A stretch of DNA of 31,371 nucleotides from positions 1-31,371 of the forward strand of contig JAHYJF010000004.1 in the NCBI GenBank assembly GCA_019428955.1, written 5' to 3'. The notes beneath the pieces were generated by a model. That model ran no database searches. It was given only the letters and a program-made list of their open reading frames with translations, and was not told where the DNA came from. This DNA is from Burkholderiaceae bacterium (GTDB lineage: Bacteria; Pseudomonadota; Gammaproteobacteria; Burkholderiales; Burkholderiaceae_E). Below, piece after piece: positions 1-7,761 of the stretch. Position numbers and translations under genes: made by a program. Each line of letters opens with the position of its first letter. Position 1 is the first letter of the stretch.

Positions 1-2
1 GC

Positions 3-350
3 TTGCTGACGCTGGGCGTGTACGGGCAGACGTTGCCGCGCCGGAACGGCGCACCAGTGCGCCTGGTGGTTCCGTGGAAGTACGGTTTCAAGAGCGCCAA
101 GTCGATAGTTCGGATCCGTTTCGTGGAGCAGCAGCCGATCACCAGCTGGAATCGCTCGGCGCCCTATGAATACGGGTTCTACTCCAACGTCAATCCCGAA
201 GTCGATCATCCCCGCTGGTCGCAGGCGCGCGAGCGCCGAATCGGCGAAGACGGTTTCCTGCAGAATCGTCGCAAGACGCTGATGTTCAACGGCTACGGCG
301 CTGAAGTAGCAGCCCTCTACACCGGCATGGACCTGCGCCGGCAGTTCTGA
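3..350 (+). CDS. msrP: MsrP, protein-methionine-sulfoxide reductase catalytic subunit (3' part only)
   Basis: This is the C-terminal 115 residues of the periplasmic molybdopterin enzyme MsrP (formerly YedY), which reduces methionine sulfoxide in envelope proteins. The gene is cut by the left edge of the window, so the first visible TTG codon is an internal leucine and not a start. Family-typical segments are visible: the VYGQTLPRRNGAPVRLVVPWKYGFK block, then the EYGFYSNVNPEVDHPRWSQA block, then the C-terminal LFNGYGAEVA-type tail (here MFNGYG) ending DLRRQF. The Tat signal and the molybdenum-binding cysteine would lie upstream, outside the window. The heme partner MsrQ follows 69 bp downstream on the same strand, the usual msrPQ arrangement. 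Confidence 0.93.
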   Translation: MLTLGVYGQTLPRRNGAPVRLVVPWKYGFKSAKSIVRIRFVEQQPITSWNRSAPYEYGFYSNVNPEVDHPRWSQARERRIGEDGFLQNRRKTLMFNGYGAEVAALYTGMDLRRQF

Positions 351-419
351 TTCAAGCCACGGTGCCCTCGCCTTCATCCCCGGCGCGGCGGCCGGCTTGT
401 CAGGACGGTTGAGCGGCTG

Positions 420-1061
420 ATGCGAATCCCCGCCAGGGTGACCAAGGTGGTCGTGTTCGTGGTGGTGCTACTGCCGCTGGTACGGTTGCTGGTGCTGGGC
501 TTTGCCAATCAGCTGGGCGCCAATCCGGTCGAATCCGTGACCCGTTCGACCGGAACCTGGACATTGGTGATGCTGCTCGTGACCCTGAGCGTGACCCCGT
601 TGCGGGTGCTATCGGGGTTCAGCTCCCTGGCAGCGCTGCGGCGGATGCTGGGGCTGTTCGCGTTCTTCTACGCGGCCCTGCACTTGCTGACCTTCGTGTG
701 GTTTGAGCACTGGTTCAATGTGGCCGAGATGCTCACCGACGTGCTCAAACGTCCCTTCGTCACCGCGGGGATGGCCGCATTCCTGCTGATGAGCGCGTTG
801 GCGGCGACCTCGACCAACGCGATGATCCGCCGGCTGGGCCGGCGCTGGCAGGCGCTGCACCGCCTGATCTATGCCATCGCCGCGCTCGGGGTGCTGCATT
901 TGTGGTGGGCCAAGGCCGGCAAGAACGACCTCGCCCAGCCGCGTATCTACGCGCTGATGGTCGCGTTGCTGCTGGCGTTCAGGTTCTTCCAGTATGCCCG
1001 CCGGCGGCGGGCGCGCTCCAGGCTTCAGTCTTCCGGCGGCAAGCGCCGTTCCAACGCGTAG
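420..1061 (+). CDS. msrQ: MsrQ, heme b membrane subunit of the methionine-sulfoxide reductase
   Basis: MsrQ is the inner-membrane cytochrome b that passes electrons from the respiratory chain or flavin reductase to periplasmic MsrP. The 213-residue protein has about six hydrophobic segments (roughly residues 10-28, 46-64, 76-95, 114-130, 148-165, 174-190) and a basic C-terminal tail. Candidate heme-ligand histidines are H88 (in AALHLLTF), H147 (WQALHR) and H160 (VLHLWW); the 13-residue spacing of the last two matches the family. The ATG at 420 has only a weak ribosome-binding site, which would fit translation following msrP. The last 37 bases overlap, antisense, the 3' end of lysA. No terminator is seen between the two convergent genes. 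Confidence 0.93.
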   Translation: MRIPARVTKVVVFVVVLLPLVRLLVLGFANQLGANPVESVTRSTGTWTLVMLLVTLSVTPLRVLSGFSSLAALRRMLGLFAFFYAALHLLTFVWFEHWFNVAEMLTDVLKRPFVTAGMAAFLLMSALAATSTNAMIRRLGRRWQALHRLIYAIAALGVLHLWWAKAGKNDLAQPRIYALMVALLLAFRFFQYARRRRARSRLQSSGGKRRSNA

Positions 1062-2299
1062 AGCGATTCGACGGTTTCGCGGCTGCGCACCAGCAGGGCG
1101 CGACGGCCATCGACCAAAACCTCGGCGGCGCGGGGGCGGGAATTGTAGTTCGAGCTCATCGCCATCCCGTACGCTCCCGCCGTTTCGATCGCCAGCAGGT
1201 CGCCGGCGCTGATCGCCAGCGCGCGGTTGCGGGCCAGCCAATCGCCTGATTCGCACACCGGTCCCACCACGTCGTAGACCACTTTCTGGCCAACGCGCCG
1301 CACAACCGGCAGGACCCCGTGCCAGGCATCGTAGAGGGCTGGTCGCATCAGGTCGTTCATGGCGGCATCGACCACCGCGAAGTCCTTGACCGGAGTCGAC
1401 TTGAGGTACTCGACCCTGGTCAGCAGCAGGCCGGCGTTGCCGACGATTGACCGGCCGAATTCGAACATCAGTTCGTAACGCTGTCCGAGAGGATGGGCGG
1501 CCACCCGTTCGAAGATCGCGGCGAGCAGCTCGCCGCGTGCCGGCGGCTGCTCACCCTGGTAATCGATGCCCAGTCCGCCACCAAGGTCGAGGTGCTGCAG
1601 GGCGACCCCGGCGCGCTCGATCCGTCCGGCGAGTTCGAGCAGTTTGTCGAGCGCGGCCAGGAATGGCGCGATCTCGGTGATCTGCGAACCGATGTGGCAG
1701 TCGATCCCCAGCACTTCCAGATTGGGCAGCGAGGCTGCCAGCTTGAAGGCATCAAGGGCGCGCTCGTGGGCGATGCCGAACTTGTTCTCGCGCAGGCCGG
1801 TCGAGATGTAGGGATGGGTGCCGGCGTCGACATCGGGATTGATGCGCAGCGATATCGGCGCCCGCTGTCCCGTGCCCGCGGCCAGCGCGTTGATGCGCTC
1901 CAGCTCGGGCTCGGATTCGACATTGAAACAGCGCACCCCTACGGCCAGGGCGGCGCGGATATCGGCCTCCGACTTGCCGACGCCCGAGAACACGACCTTG
2001 GCGGGGTCACCGCCAGCGGCCAGAACGCGAGCCAGTTCACCCGCCGAGACGATATCGAAGCCGGCGCCGGCGCGGGCCAGCAATTCGATCACCGCGAGGT
2101 TGGAGTTGGCCTTGAGGGCGTAGCACACCAGCGCCCGGCGTCCCTGCGCGGCGCGCACGAATTCGCCGTAGGCATCCAAAATCGCCGCTTTGGAGTAAAC
2201 ATAGGTAGGAGTGCCGAATTCGCTGGCCACACTGGCCAGGGGGACCTCTTCAGCCAGGAGCTGATCGTTGCGGTAGTGACACCACTGCATGTTCGACAT
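1025..2299 (-). CDS. lysA: Diaminopimelate decarboxylase
   Basis: LysA is the PLP enzyme that decarboxylates meso-diaminopimelate to L-lysine, the last step of lysine synthesis. With the chosen start the protein has 424 residues. The PLP lysine is K63 in the motif CYALKANSN. The CHIGSQI motif follows, and near the C-terminus are CESGDW and GAYGMAMSSNYN, which form the substrate and PLP site at the dimer interface. The open frame extends upstream to 2356, but the extra residues are unlike the family. The ATG at 2299 is preceded by GAGGG and gives the expected N-terminus (MSNMQWCHYRNDQL); ATG 2290 is an alternative. The start lies inside the 3' end of lptM, so the two are probably co-translated. 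A dapF gene, which often follows lysA in relatives, is absent. Confidence 0.95.
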   Translation of the reverse strand: MSNMQWCHYRNDQLLAEEVPLASVASEFGTPTYVYSKAAILDAYGEFVRAAQGRRALVCYALKANSNLAVIELLARAGAGFDIVSAGELARVLAAGGDPAKVVFSGVGKSEADIRAALAVGVRCFNVESEPELERINALAAGTGQRAPISLRINPDVDAGTHPYISTGLRENKFGIAHERALDAFKLAASLPNLEVLGIDCHIGSQITEIAPFLAALDKLLELAGRIERAGVALQHLDLGGGLGIDYQGEQPPARGELLAAIFERVAAHPLGQRYELMFEFGRSIVGNAGLLLTRVEYLKSTPVKDFAVVDAAMNDLMRPALYDAWHGVLPVVRRVGQKVVYDVVGPVCESGDWLARNRALAISAGDLLAIETAGAYGMAMSSNYNSRPRAAEVLVDGRRALLVRSRETVESLYALERRLPPED

Positions 2300-2444
2300 C
2301 AGCCCTCGAAGGTTCGGAGTACGAGCTGCGCGGCGGCAGCTTGCGGTTGGGGTCATCCGGCAGATACAGTGGTCCGCGTTGGCCGCAGGCCGCAGCGGCT
2401 AGCGCCGCGGCTAGAATTGGGGCGAGCATCCAGCGCGTATTCAC
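2250..2444 (-). CDS. lptM: LptM-type small outer-membrane lipoprotein (YifL/LppL family)
   Basis: This short lipoprotein of 64 residues matches the LptM/YifL pattern: a lipoprotein signal peptide with lipobox LAAAAC directly followed by GQRGPLYLPDD, the family signature just after the lipidated cysteine. In E. coli LptM helps oxidative maturation of the LPS translocon LptD; that role here is inferred from family. I prefer the GTG at 2444 (MNTRWMLAPI...) because it supplies a positively charged n-region; ATG 2429 is possible and has GGTGA upstream. The 3' end overlaps the lysA start by 50 bases. Only 15 bases separate this start from the divergent cyaY start. The synteny cyaY / lptM-lysA is typical of Gammaproteobacteria and supports the call. 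Confidence 0.87.
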   Translation of the reverse strand: MNTRWMLAPILAAALAAAACGQRGPLYLPDDPNRKLPPRSSYSEPSRADVEHAVVSLPQRSAPG

Positions 2445-2459
2445 CGGGGGCAGTCTAGC

Positions 2460-2780
2460 ATGACCGAACAGAGCTTTTTGAGCAGATGTGAGCGTCTCCT
2501 GGAGACGATCGAGGACGCGCTCGACGCGGCTGGAATCGACTGTGATTCGATGCGCTCCGGCCACCTGCTGGAGATCGAATTCGACGACGGGGCCAAGATC
2601 GTGGTCAATGGCCAGGCCCCGTTGCAGGAGATCTGGCTGGCCGATCGCAGCGGCGGATACCACTTCCGCGACATCGACTCGCGCTGGTGCGATACCCGCA
2701 GCGGTGAGAACCTCTCTGATGTGCTGTCGCGCTGTGTGAGCGCTCACTGTGCGGTGCCGGTAACGCTGGCAATCGACTAG
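2460..2780 (+). CDS. cyaY: CyaY, bacterial frataxin
   Basis: CyaY is the frataxin homologue that binds iron and modulates cysteine desulfurase IscS during Fe-S cluster assembly in the cytoplasm. The 106-residue length is standard. The acidic first helix carries ETIEDALDAAGIDCDSM, followed by the beta-sheet segments LEIEFDDGAKIVVNGQ, PLQEIWLADRSGGYHF and the terminal helix NLSDVLSRCV, all in family order. The ATG at 2460 has a G-rich stretch (GGGGG) about nine bases upstream. Its TAG stop and the TAG stop of the opposing mrcA share the same four bases, CTAG at 2777-2780. The gene is divergent from lptM with almost no intergenic space. Confidence 0.95.
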   Translation: MTEQSFLSRCERLLETIEDALDAAGIDCDSMRSGHLLEIEFDDGAKIVVNGQAPLQEIWLADRSGGYHFRDIDSRWCDTRSGENLSDVLSRCVSAHCAVPVTLAID

Positions 2781-5125
2781 AACAGCTGGTCGCGGATGGT
2801 CTCGGCGTTGGCGCCGGAGGAGACCCCGCCGTCGGTCAGCCCTAGCGATGCTATGCCTTGCCCCGGCGTGGTCTCGGCGTAGTAGTAGTCATTGTTGATC
2901 ATGACCACACCGTCAGGTAACGGCAGGGCTTCCTTGGGAACCTTGGCCAGCGCCTTGCCCATGTAGCCCATCCAGATCGGCAATGCCAGGCCACCGCCGG
3001 TTTCGCGATTGCCCAGTTTGCGGGGCTGGTCGAACCCGACCCAGGCTACTGCCGCGATCGAGGGCTGGTAGCCGGCGAACCACGCGTCATAGGAATCGTT
3101 GGTGGTGCCGGTCTTGCCCGCGAGATCGGTGCGGCCAAGGGCGCGCGCCGACCTGCCGGTGCCGTTTTCCACCACGTTGCGCAGCAGCGAGTCCATCAGG
3201 AAGGAGTTGCGGGAGTCGATCGCCCGCAGCGATTCGTCGCCCGCGTGTTCCGGTCTGGCCTGGGCCAGGACGCGACCGTCGGGATTGGTAATCCTGCTTA
3301 CGAGGTAGGGGTTGACCCGGTAGCCGCCGTTGGCGAAGATCGAGTAGGCACTGGCCATCTGCCAGGGGGTCACCTCGCCGGCACCAAGTGCCATCGTCAG
3401 GTAGGGCGGGTGGCGGGCCGGATCGAACCCGAACCGGGTCAGGTAGTCCTGCGCGTACTGCGGGCCAATGTTCTGCAGGATCCTGATCGATACCATGTTC
3501 TTCGAGTGGGCCAGCGCGGTGCGCAGGTCCATCGGGCCTTCGTACTTGCCGTCATAATTCTTCGGGTCCCAAAGCTGGCCACCGGTGAGCGCCGGGTCGA
3601 TCGAGACCGGGGCGTCGTTGATCACCGTGTTCATCATGAAACCCTTCTCGAGGGCGGCGGAATAGATGAAGGGCTTGAACGCCGAGCCGGGCTGGCGCCA
3701 GGCCTGGGTCACGCGGTTGAACTTGTTGCGGGTGAAATCGAATCCACCTACCAGGGCGCGTACGCTGCCGTCGCGCGTATCGAGCGCCACCAGTGCGGCC
3801 TCGACCTGCGGCAACTGGGTTATCTCCCATTCCCCGCGCTTTCCCTTGACCACCCTTACCACCGCGCCAGGGCGCAGTTTGCGCGCTGCCGGCGCCCGCT
3901 CGCTAAGGGATTTGGCAACGAACTTGAGTCCGCCACCCGAAATTTCGATCAGTCTTCCCCGGCCGCGGCTGACCGTGACCTTCTTGGGATCGACGTCGAG
4001 GACTACCGCGGCGAGGAAGTCATCGACATCGATCGCCTCCGAAACTGCCGCCTCGATCTGGGTTTCGGCGCGCTCGCTGTCTTTGTCGAGGTCGATGAAG
4101 GCCGACGGTCCGCGGTAGCCATATTTGCGGTCGTAGGCGAGTACCCCCTGGCGCACCGCATCATTGGCGGCCTGCTGGTCGGTGGACAGGATCGTGGTGT
4201 AGACCTTGATGCCCGCCGAGTAGGTGTCCTCATGGTAGCGCTCGAGCGCAATCTGCCGGGCCATCTCGGCTACGTAGGGGGCGGCGACGTGGTAGCCGGA
4301 GCTGGCGACGACGTAGTGAAGTTCCTGCTTGAGGGCCTCGTCGTATTGCGCCTCGGTCAGCGCCCCGGCTTCGTGCATGCGCCGCAGGATGTAGCGCTGG
4401 CGCTCGAGGGCACGCTTGGGATTGACCAGCGGGTTGAAGCGTGACGGCGCCTTGGGCAGCCCGGCCAGCATCGCGGCCTCGGCGGCGGTGATCTGTGCCA
4501 GCGGTTTGCCGAAATAGGTCTGGGCTGCCGAGGCGAAGCCGTAGGCTCGCTTGCCGAGGAAGATCTGGTTGACATAAAGCTCGAAGATCTGTTCCTTGGT
4601 GAGGCTTTCCTCAATCTTGAAGGCCAGCATGATTTCCGTGAGCTTGCGGGTATAAGTCCGCTCGGGTGAGAGGAAGAACTCTTTTGCCAGCTGCATGGTC
4701 AGGGTGCTGGCGCCCTGTTCAGTGCCGCCGGCGACGAGGTTGACCAGCGCCGCTCGCGCCACGCTTACCAGGTCGACGCCGGAATGTTCAAAGAAACGAG
4801 CATCCTCGGCGGCGAGCAGGGCGTCCTTGAGCACCGCCGGTACGTCGGCGAAGCTCACGAAGGTGCGGCGCTCTTCGCCGAACTCGCCGATCAGCACGTT
4901 GTCAGCGGTGTAGACGCGCAACGGGATGCGCGGTCGGTAGTCCAGCAGGGCATCGAGCGGCGGCAGGCGATCGTTGGCCAGCAATATCGCCAGTGTGCCG
5001 ACCAGGATTGCCGAGACTGTGGCCGCGACAGCGGCCGCGAAGGCGAGCGCCAACAGCCCTGGCAGGCCGGTTCCTGATTGGTGCCGACCGATGGCCGAGC
5101 TTGACGGTCGAGGGATTATTGGCAT
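2777..5125 (-). CDS. mrcA: Penicillin-binding protein 1A (bifunctional glycosyltransferase/transpeptidase)
   Basis: This class A PBP polymerises and cross-links peptidoglycan on the periplasmic face of the inner membrane. The protein has 782 residues from ATG 5125; a TTG three codons upstream (5134) is less likely. Domains in order: one membrane anchor (about residues 22-51); the GT51 glycosyltransferase with catalytic E107 in AAEDARFFEHSGVD and the QGASTLTMQLAKEFFL motif; an OB-like insert (about 315-430); and the transpeptidase with SxxK (S481, K484 in PGSAFKP), SxN (S541, N543 in HSKN) and KTGT (K671). All catalytic residues are intact. A perfect TATAAT lies 36-41 bases upstream of the start. 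Its position beside the divergent pilM operon is the standard gammaproteobacterial arrangement. Confidence 0.97.
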   Translation of the reverse strand: MPIIPRPSSSAIGRHQSGTGLPGLLALAFAAAVAATVSAILVGTLAILLANDRLPPLDALLDYRPRIPLRVYTADNVLIGEFGEERRTFVSFADVPAVLKDALLAAEDARFFEHSGVDLVSVARAALVNLVAGGTEQGASTLTMQLAKEFFLSPERTYTRKLTEIMLAFKIEESLTKEQIFELYVNQIFLGKRAYGFASAAQTYFGKPLAQITAAEAAMLAGLPKAPSRFNPLVNPKRALERQRYILRRMHEAGALTEAQYDEALKQELHYVVASSGYHVAAPYVAEMARQIALERYHEDTYSAGIKVYTTILSTDQQAANDAVRQGVLAYDRKYGYRGPSAFIDLDKDSERAETQIEAAVSEAIDVDDFLAAVVLDVDPKKVTVSRGRGRLIEISGGGLKFVAKSLSERAPAARKLRPGAVVRVVKGKRGEWEITQLPQVEAALVALDTRDGSVRALVGGFDFTRNKFNRVTQAWRQPGSAFKPFIYSAALEKGFMMNTVINDAPVSIDPALTGGQLWDPKNYDGKYEGPMDLRTALAHSKNMVSIRILQNIGPQYAQDYLTRFGFDPARHPPYLTMALGAGEVTPWQMASAYSIFANGGYRVNPYLVSRITNPDGRVLAQARPEHAGDESLRAIDSRNSFLMDSLLRNVVENGTGRSARALGRTDLAGKTGTTNDSYDAWFAGYQPSIAAVAWVGFDQPRKLGNRETGGGLALPIWMGYMGKALAKVPKEALPLPDGVVMINNDYYYAETTPGQGIASLGLTDGGVSSGANAETIRDQLF

Positions 5126-5160
5126 CCTGGGCAACGGCCGTGGCGGCCTTGAAGGGGGCC

Positions 5161-5166
5161 ATTATA
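5161..5166 (-). promoter_or_regulatory. Candidate -10 element for mrcA
   Basis: Read on the minus strand this is a perfect TATAAT. It would place transcription initiation near 5154, about 29 bases before the mrcA ATG. No good -35 match is present at 16-18 bases spacing, so the call rests on the -10 box and its position. Confidence 0.45.
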
Positions 5167-5246
5167 CGGCCCTGCCAGAGCAAGCGGCCGGATGGTCGTT
5201 CGAACGCGACGGAAGGCCGGATGCGGTGTTGCCGCGACTGAAAAAA

Positions 5247-5265
5247 GGTTTACAGTTGGTAAACC
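5247..5265. repeat. Perfect 7-bp inverted repeat upstream of pilM (operator-like)
   Basis: GGTTTAC (5247-5253), a 5-base spacer, then GTAAACC (5259-5265) make a perfect dyad of 19 bp. A third half-site GTAAACC occurs at 5305-5311. The dyad overlaps the candidate -35 of pilM and lies about 120 bases upstream of the divergent mrcA start. No T-tract follows, so an operator fits better than a terminator. Confidence 0.55.
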
Positions 5266-5278
5266 TTGTTGGTACGAT
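5249..5278 (+). promoter_or_regulatory. Candidate sigma-70 promoter P1 for pilM
   Basis: TTTACA (5249-5254, 5/6 to the -35 consensus) and TACGAT (5273-5278, 4/6 to the -10 consensus) are separated by 18 bases. The site lies in the only AT-rich part of the mrcA-pilM divergent region. The -35 hexamer is embedded in the inverted repeat at 5247-5265, so a bound regulator would compete with or contact RNA polymerase. Confidence 0.4.
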
Positions 5279-5289
5279 CTCCAGCGATT

Positions 5290-5319
5290 TTGCTGAAACG
5301 CGACGTAAACCATTAGAAT
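5290..5319 (+). promoter_or_regulatory. Candidate second promoter P2 for pilM
   Basis: TAGAAT (5314-5319, 5/6 to the -10 consensus) is preceded at 18 bases by TTGCTG (5290-5295, 3/6 to the -35 consensus). It would start transcription about 20 bases before the pilM start codon. It is an alternative or tandem partner to P1; the weak -35 keeps confidence low. Confidence 0.3.
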
Positions 5320-5348
5320 TTAAGAGTTTTTTACTAGCCGAGGCCACT

Positions 5349-6431
5349 GTGGCATTGACATTTCCGAGCCTGTTTCGACGCGCGGACCATCCGTTGGTCG
5401 GAATCGACATCAGCTCTTCCAGCGTCAAGCTGGTCGAGCTTCGCGTGGGCTCCAAGACTGCCATGCGCCTGGAGCGCTACGCGATCGAACCGCTGGAACG
5501 TGGCGCCATGGTCGAAGGCGTGATCGAGAAGCCCGAAGTCATTGCCGACGCGCTGGTGCGGGCGTTGCGCAAGTCCTCGTCGAGCGCCCGGAATGCCGCG
5601 CTGGCCCTGCCATCGCGGGCCGTGATCACCAAGCGCATTGCCCTGACCGCCGGGCTGAGCGAAGAGGACTACGAATTCCAGGTTGAATCCGAGGCCAGCC
5701 AGTACATCCCGTTCCCGATCGACGAGGTCAATCTCGACTTCCAGATTCTGGGACCGAGCGCGCAGGCCACGGACGAGGTTGAAGTGCTGCTCGCGGCCTC
5801 GCGTAAGGAGAAGGTCGATGAGCGCGTGATGGTCGCCGAGATGGCGGGGCTAAAGCCCGTCATCATGGACGTCGAACCTTACGCGGTGCGGACGACGGTC
5901 GAACACGTGGCGAGCTTCCTGCCCAACAACGGCGAAGGCCAGGTGATCGCGGTCGTCATGGTCGGCGACCAGCTGACCTACGTCACGATCATTCTCAACG
6001 GGCAGGCGATCTTCGAACGCGAGCAGGGCTTCGGAGGGGTTCAGCTGACCCAGGACATCGTCCGACTCTACGGCCTGTCCTTCGAGGAGGCCGAACAGAA
6101 GAAACGGGCGGGAGACCTGCCCGACAGTTACCACGAGGACCTGCTGAAACCATTCATCGCCCTGGGCGCCACCGACATCAGCCGGGCGCTGCAGTTCTTC
6201 TTCACCTCGACCCCGTTTACCGAGGTCGACCAGATCTTTCTCGCCGGCGGGTCGTCGGTCGTGCCGGGCTTGTGCGAGGCGGTCGCCGAGCGCACCCAGG
6301 TGGCGACTGAACTGGTCAATCCGTTCCGTGGGATGGAAATCGCGGACTCGATCCGTGACCGGCAGCTGCGTATCGATGCGCCTTCGCTGCTGGTCGCCAC
6401 CGGACTCGCGATGCGGAGGTTCGAGCCGTGA
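5349..6431 (+). CDS. pilM: PilM, actin-like type IV pilus assembly protein
   Basis: PilM is the cytoplasmic FtsA/actin-like ATP-binding protein that binds the N-terminal tail of PilN and anchors the pilus alignment complex. The GTG at 5349 gives 360 residues, the family length, and is preceded by GAGG five bases away. The open frame extends far upstream, but that part overlaps mrcA antisense and is not PilM-like. Visible motifs are the phosphate-binding strand VGIDISSSSVKLVEL near the N-terminus, the central EVEVLLAASRKE and DVEPYAV blocks, and the C-terminal nucleotide-pocket motif IFLAGGSSVVPGL. It is the first gene of pilMNOPQ, and its TGA overlaps the pilN GTG by four bases. Confidence 0.96.
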   Translation: MALTFPSLFRRADHPLVGIDISSSSVKLVELRVGSKTAMRLERYAIEPLERGAMVEGVIEKPEVIADALVRALRKSSSSARNAALALPSRAVITKRIALTAGLSEEDYEFQVESEASQYIPFPIDEVNLDFQILGPSAQATDEVEVLLAASRKEKVDERVMVAEMAGLKPVIMDVEPYAVRTTVEHVASFLPNNGEGQVIAVVMVGDQLTYVTIILNGQAIFEREQGFGGVQLTQDIVRLYGLSFEEAEQKKRAGDLPDSYHEDLLKPFIALGATDISRALQFFFTSTPFTEVDQIFLAGGSSVVPGLCEAVAERTQVATELVNPFRGMEIADSIRDRQLRIDAPSLLVATGLAMRRFEP

Positions 6432-7075
6432 TCCGAATCAACCTGCTGCCGCACCGCGAAGCCCGCCGAGAAGCGCGCAAGAAGGACTTCGTCGCGCAGA
6501 TGATCCTTGCGGCGGTTGTCGGACTGGGCGTGACGCTGATCGGGGGTGTCATCATCAACCAGATGATCTCCAGCCAGGCCGCGCGCAACGACTTCATCAG
6601 CCGCGAAAACGCCAAACTCGACGAGCAGATCAAGGAGATTGCCACGCTGAAGGCCGAACTCGAAGGCCTCAGGGCGCGCGCTCAGGCCGTCGAGAATCTG
6701 CAACGTGACCGCACGGTCCCGGTTCACCTGCTCGACGAGCTGGTCAAGAATACTCCCGAGGGCATCTTGCTCAAGAGCGTCAAGCAGAAGGACGGCAAGG
6801 TTGTTCTCAATGGTTACGCCCAGTCGAATGACCGGATCTCGGAGCTGCTGCACAATATCGCCACCAAGACGCCGTGGTTGGAACGCCCCGAGCTCAACGA
6901 AATCAAGGCGGTGTTGGTGCCAACCGGGACCAACACCAAGGACGCACGGAGATTATTCGAGTTCACGCTGAATGCCCTGCTCAAGGCAACCGAGAAGCCC
7001 GCTGACGCCAAGGGCGTCGCCAAGAAGGGGCCGTCGGCAGGGGCGCGGCCCGGCCAGCCGGCGCCCAAGGGGTAG
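6428..7075 (+). CDS. pilN: PilN, type IV pilus inner-membrane alignment protein
   Basis: PilN spans the inner membrane, binds PilM in the cytoplasm and pairs with PilO in the periplasm. The N-terminal IRINLLPHRE motif is the conserved PilM-binding tail. One membrane segment (about residues 24-47) is followed by a coiled coil (about 55-95, rich in E/K/L heptads) and a ferredoxin-like domain. The protein has 215 residues, slightly long, because of a 25-30 residue tail rich in lysine, proline, alanine and glycine that has no obvious fold. Translation starts at GTG 6428, four bases overlapping pilM. The AGGAGG at 7074-7079, covering the pilN stop, serves pilO. Confidence 0.96.
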   Translation: MIRINLLPHREARREARKKDFVAQMILAAVVGLGVTLIGGVIINQMISSQAARNDFISRENAKLDEQIKEIATLKAELEGLRARAQAVENLQRDRTVPVHLLDELVKNTPEGILLKSVKQKDGKVVLNGYAQSNDRISELLHNIATKTPWLERPELNEIKAVLVPTGTNTKDARRLFEFTLNALLKATEKPADAKGVAKKGPSAGARPGQPAPKG

Positions 7076-7083
7076 GAGGCATC

Positions 7084-7761
7084 ATGGCATTCAACATTGA
7101 TATCAGCGGCATGGGCGAGCAGTTTCGGGGCCTGAACGGACGCCACCCGGGACTGTGGCCAGTCGTGCCGCGGGCAACCCTGCTGACCGCGATCTTTGCG
7201 GTGTTGCTGGGCCTTGCCTACGTGCTCTACTGGCAGGGCCTGTTCGAGGAACTTCAGATCGGCGAGGCCAAGGAGAAGCAGCTCAAGACCCAGTTCCAGG
7301 AAAAAATGAAGATGGCGGTGAACCTGGAGGTCTTGCGCGAGCAGAAGGTCCTCGTCACCAAGTACGTCAGCGGGCTGGAAAAACAGCTCCCGAGCAAGGC
7401 CGAGATGGATGCGCTGCTCTCCGACATCAACCAGGCTGGAGTGGGCCGGTCGTTGCAATTCGAACTCTTCAAGCCTGGCCAGGTAGTAATCCGGGACTAC
7501 TACGCGGAACTGCCGATCAACATCCGGTTGAGCGGTCGCTTCCATGATCTCGCTGCGTTCACCAGTGACATCTCCAACCTGTCGCGAATCGTGACCCTGA
7601 ACGAACTGTCGATCGCGGTGCCGGCCCGCGACGCGACCGGCATGCTGACGATGGAGGCGGTCGCCAAGACTTATCGTTACCTCGATCCCGAGGAAGTCTC
7701 CGAGCAGCGCCGCCTGGCGAACTTGAAGAATCCCAAATCGAAGAAGAGAGGTGCCAAGTGA
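7084..7761 (+). CDS. pilO: PilO, type IV pilus inner-membrane alignment protein
   Basis: PilO is the heterodimer partner of PilN and contacts the lipoprotein PilP. The 225-residue product has a short cytoplasmic tail, a single membrane segment (about residues 31-50), a coiled coil (about 55-100) and a periplasmic ferredoxin-like domain containing the typical stretch DYYAELPINIRLSGRFHDL. The ATG at 7084 has a strong AGGAGG four bases upstream. The C-terminus is lysine-rich. Its TGA overlaps the GTG start of pilP by four bases, suggesting translational coupling. Confidence 0.96.
   Translation: MAFNIDISGMGEQFRGLNGRHPGLWPVVPRATLLTAIFAVLLGLAYVLYWQGLFEELQIGEAKEKQLKTQFQEKMKMAVNLEVLREQKVLVTKYVSGLEKQLPSKAEMDALLSDINQAGVGRSLQFELFKPGQVVIRDYYAELPINIRLSGRFHDLAAFTSDISNLSRIVTLNELSIAVPARDATGMLTMEAVAKTYRYLDPEEVSEQRRLANLKNPKSKKRGAK

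Noticed and set aside
3245..4444. Open plus-strand frame of about 400 codons inside mrcA
   Set aside because: It is the antisense shadow of a well-conserved PBP1A gene, with no ribosome-binding site or family resemblance.
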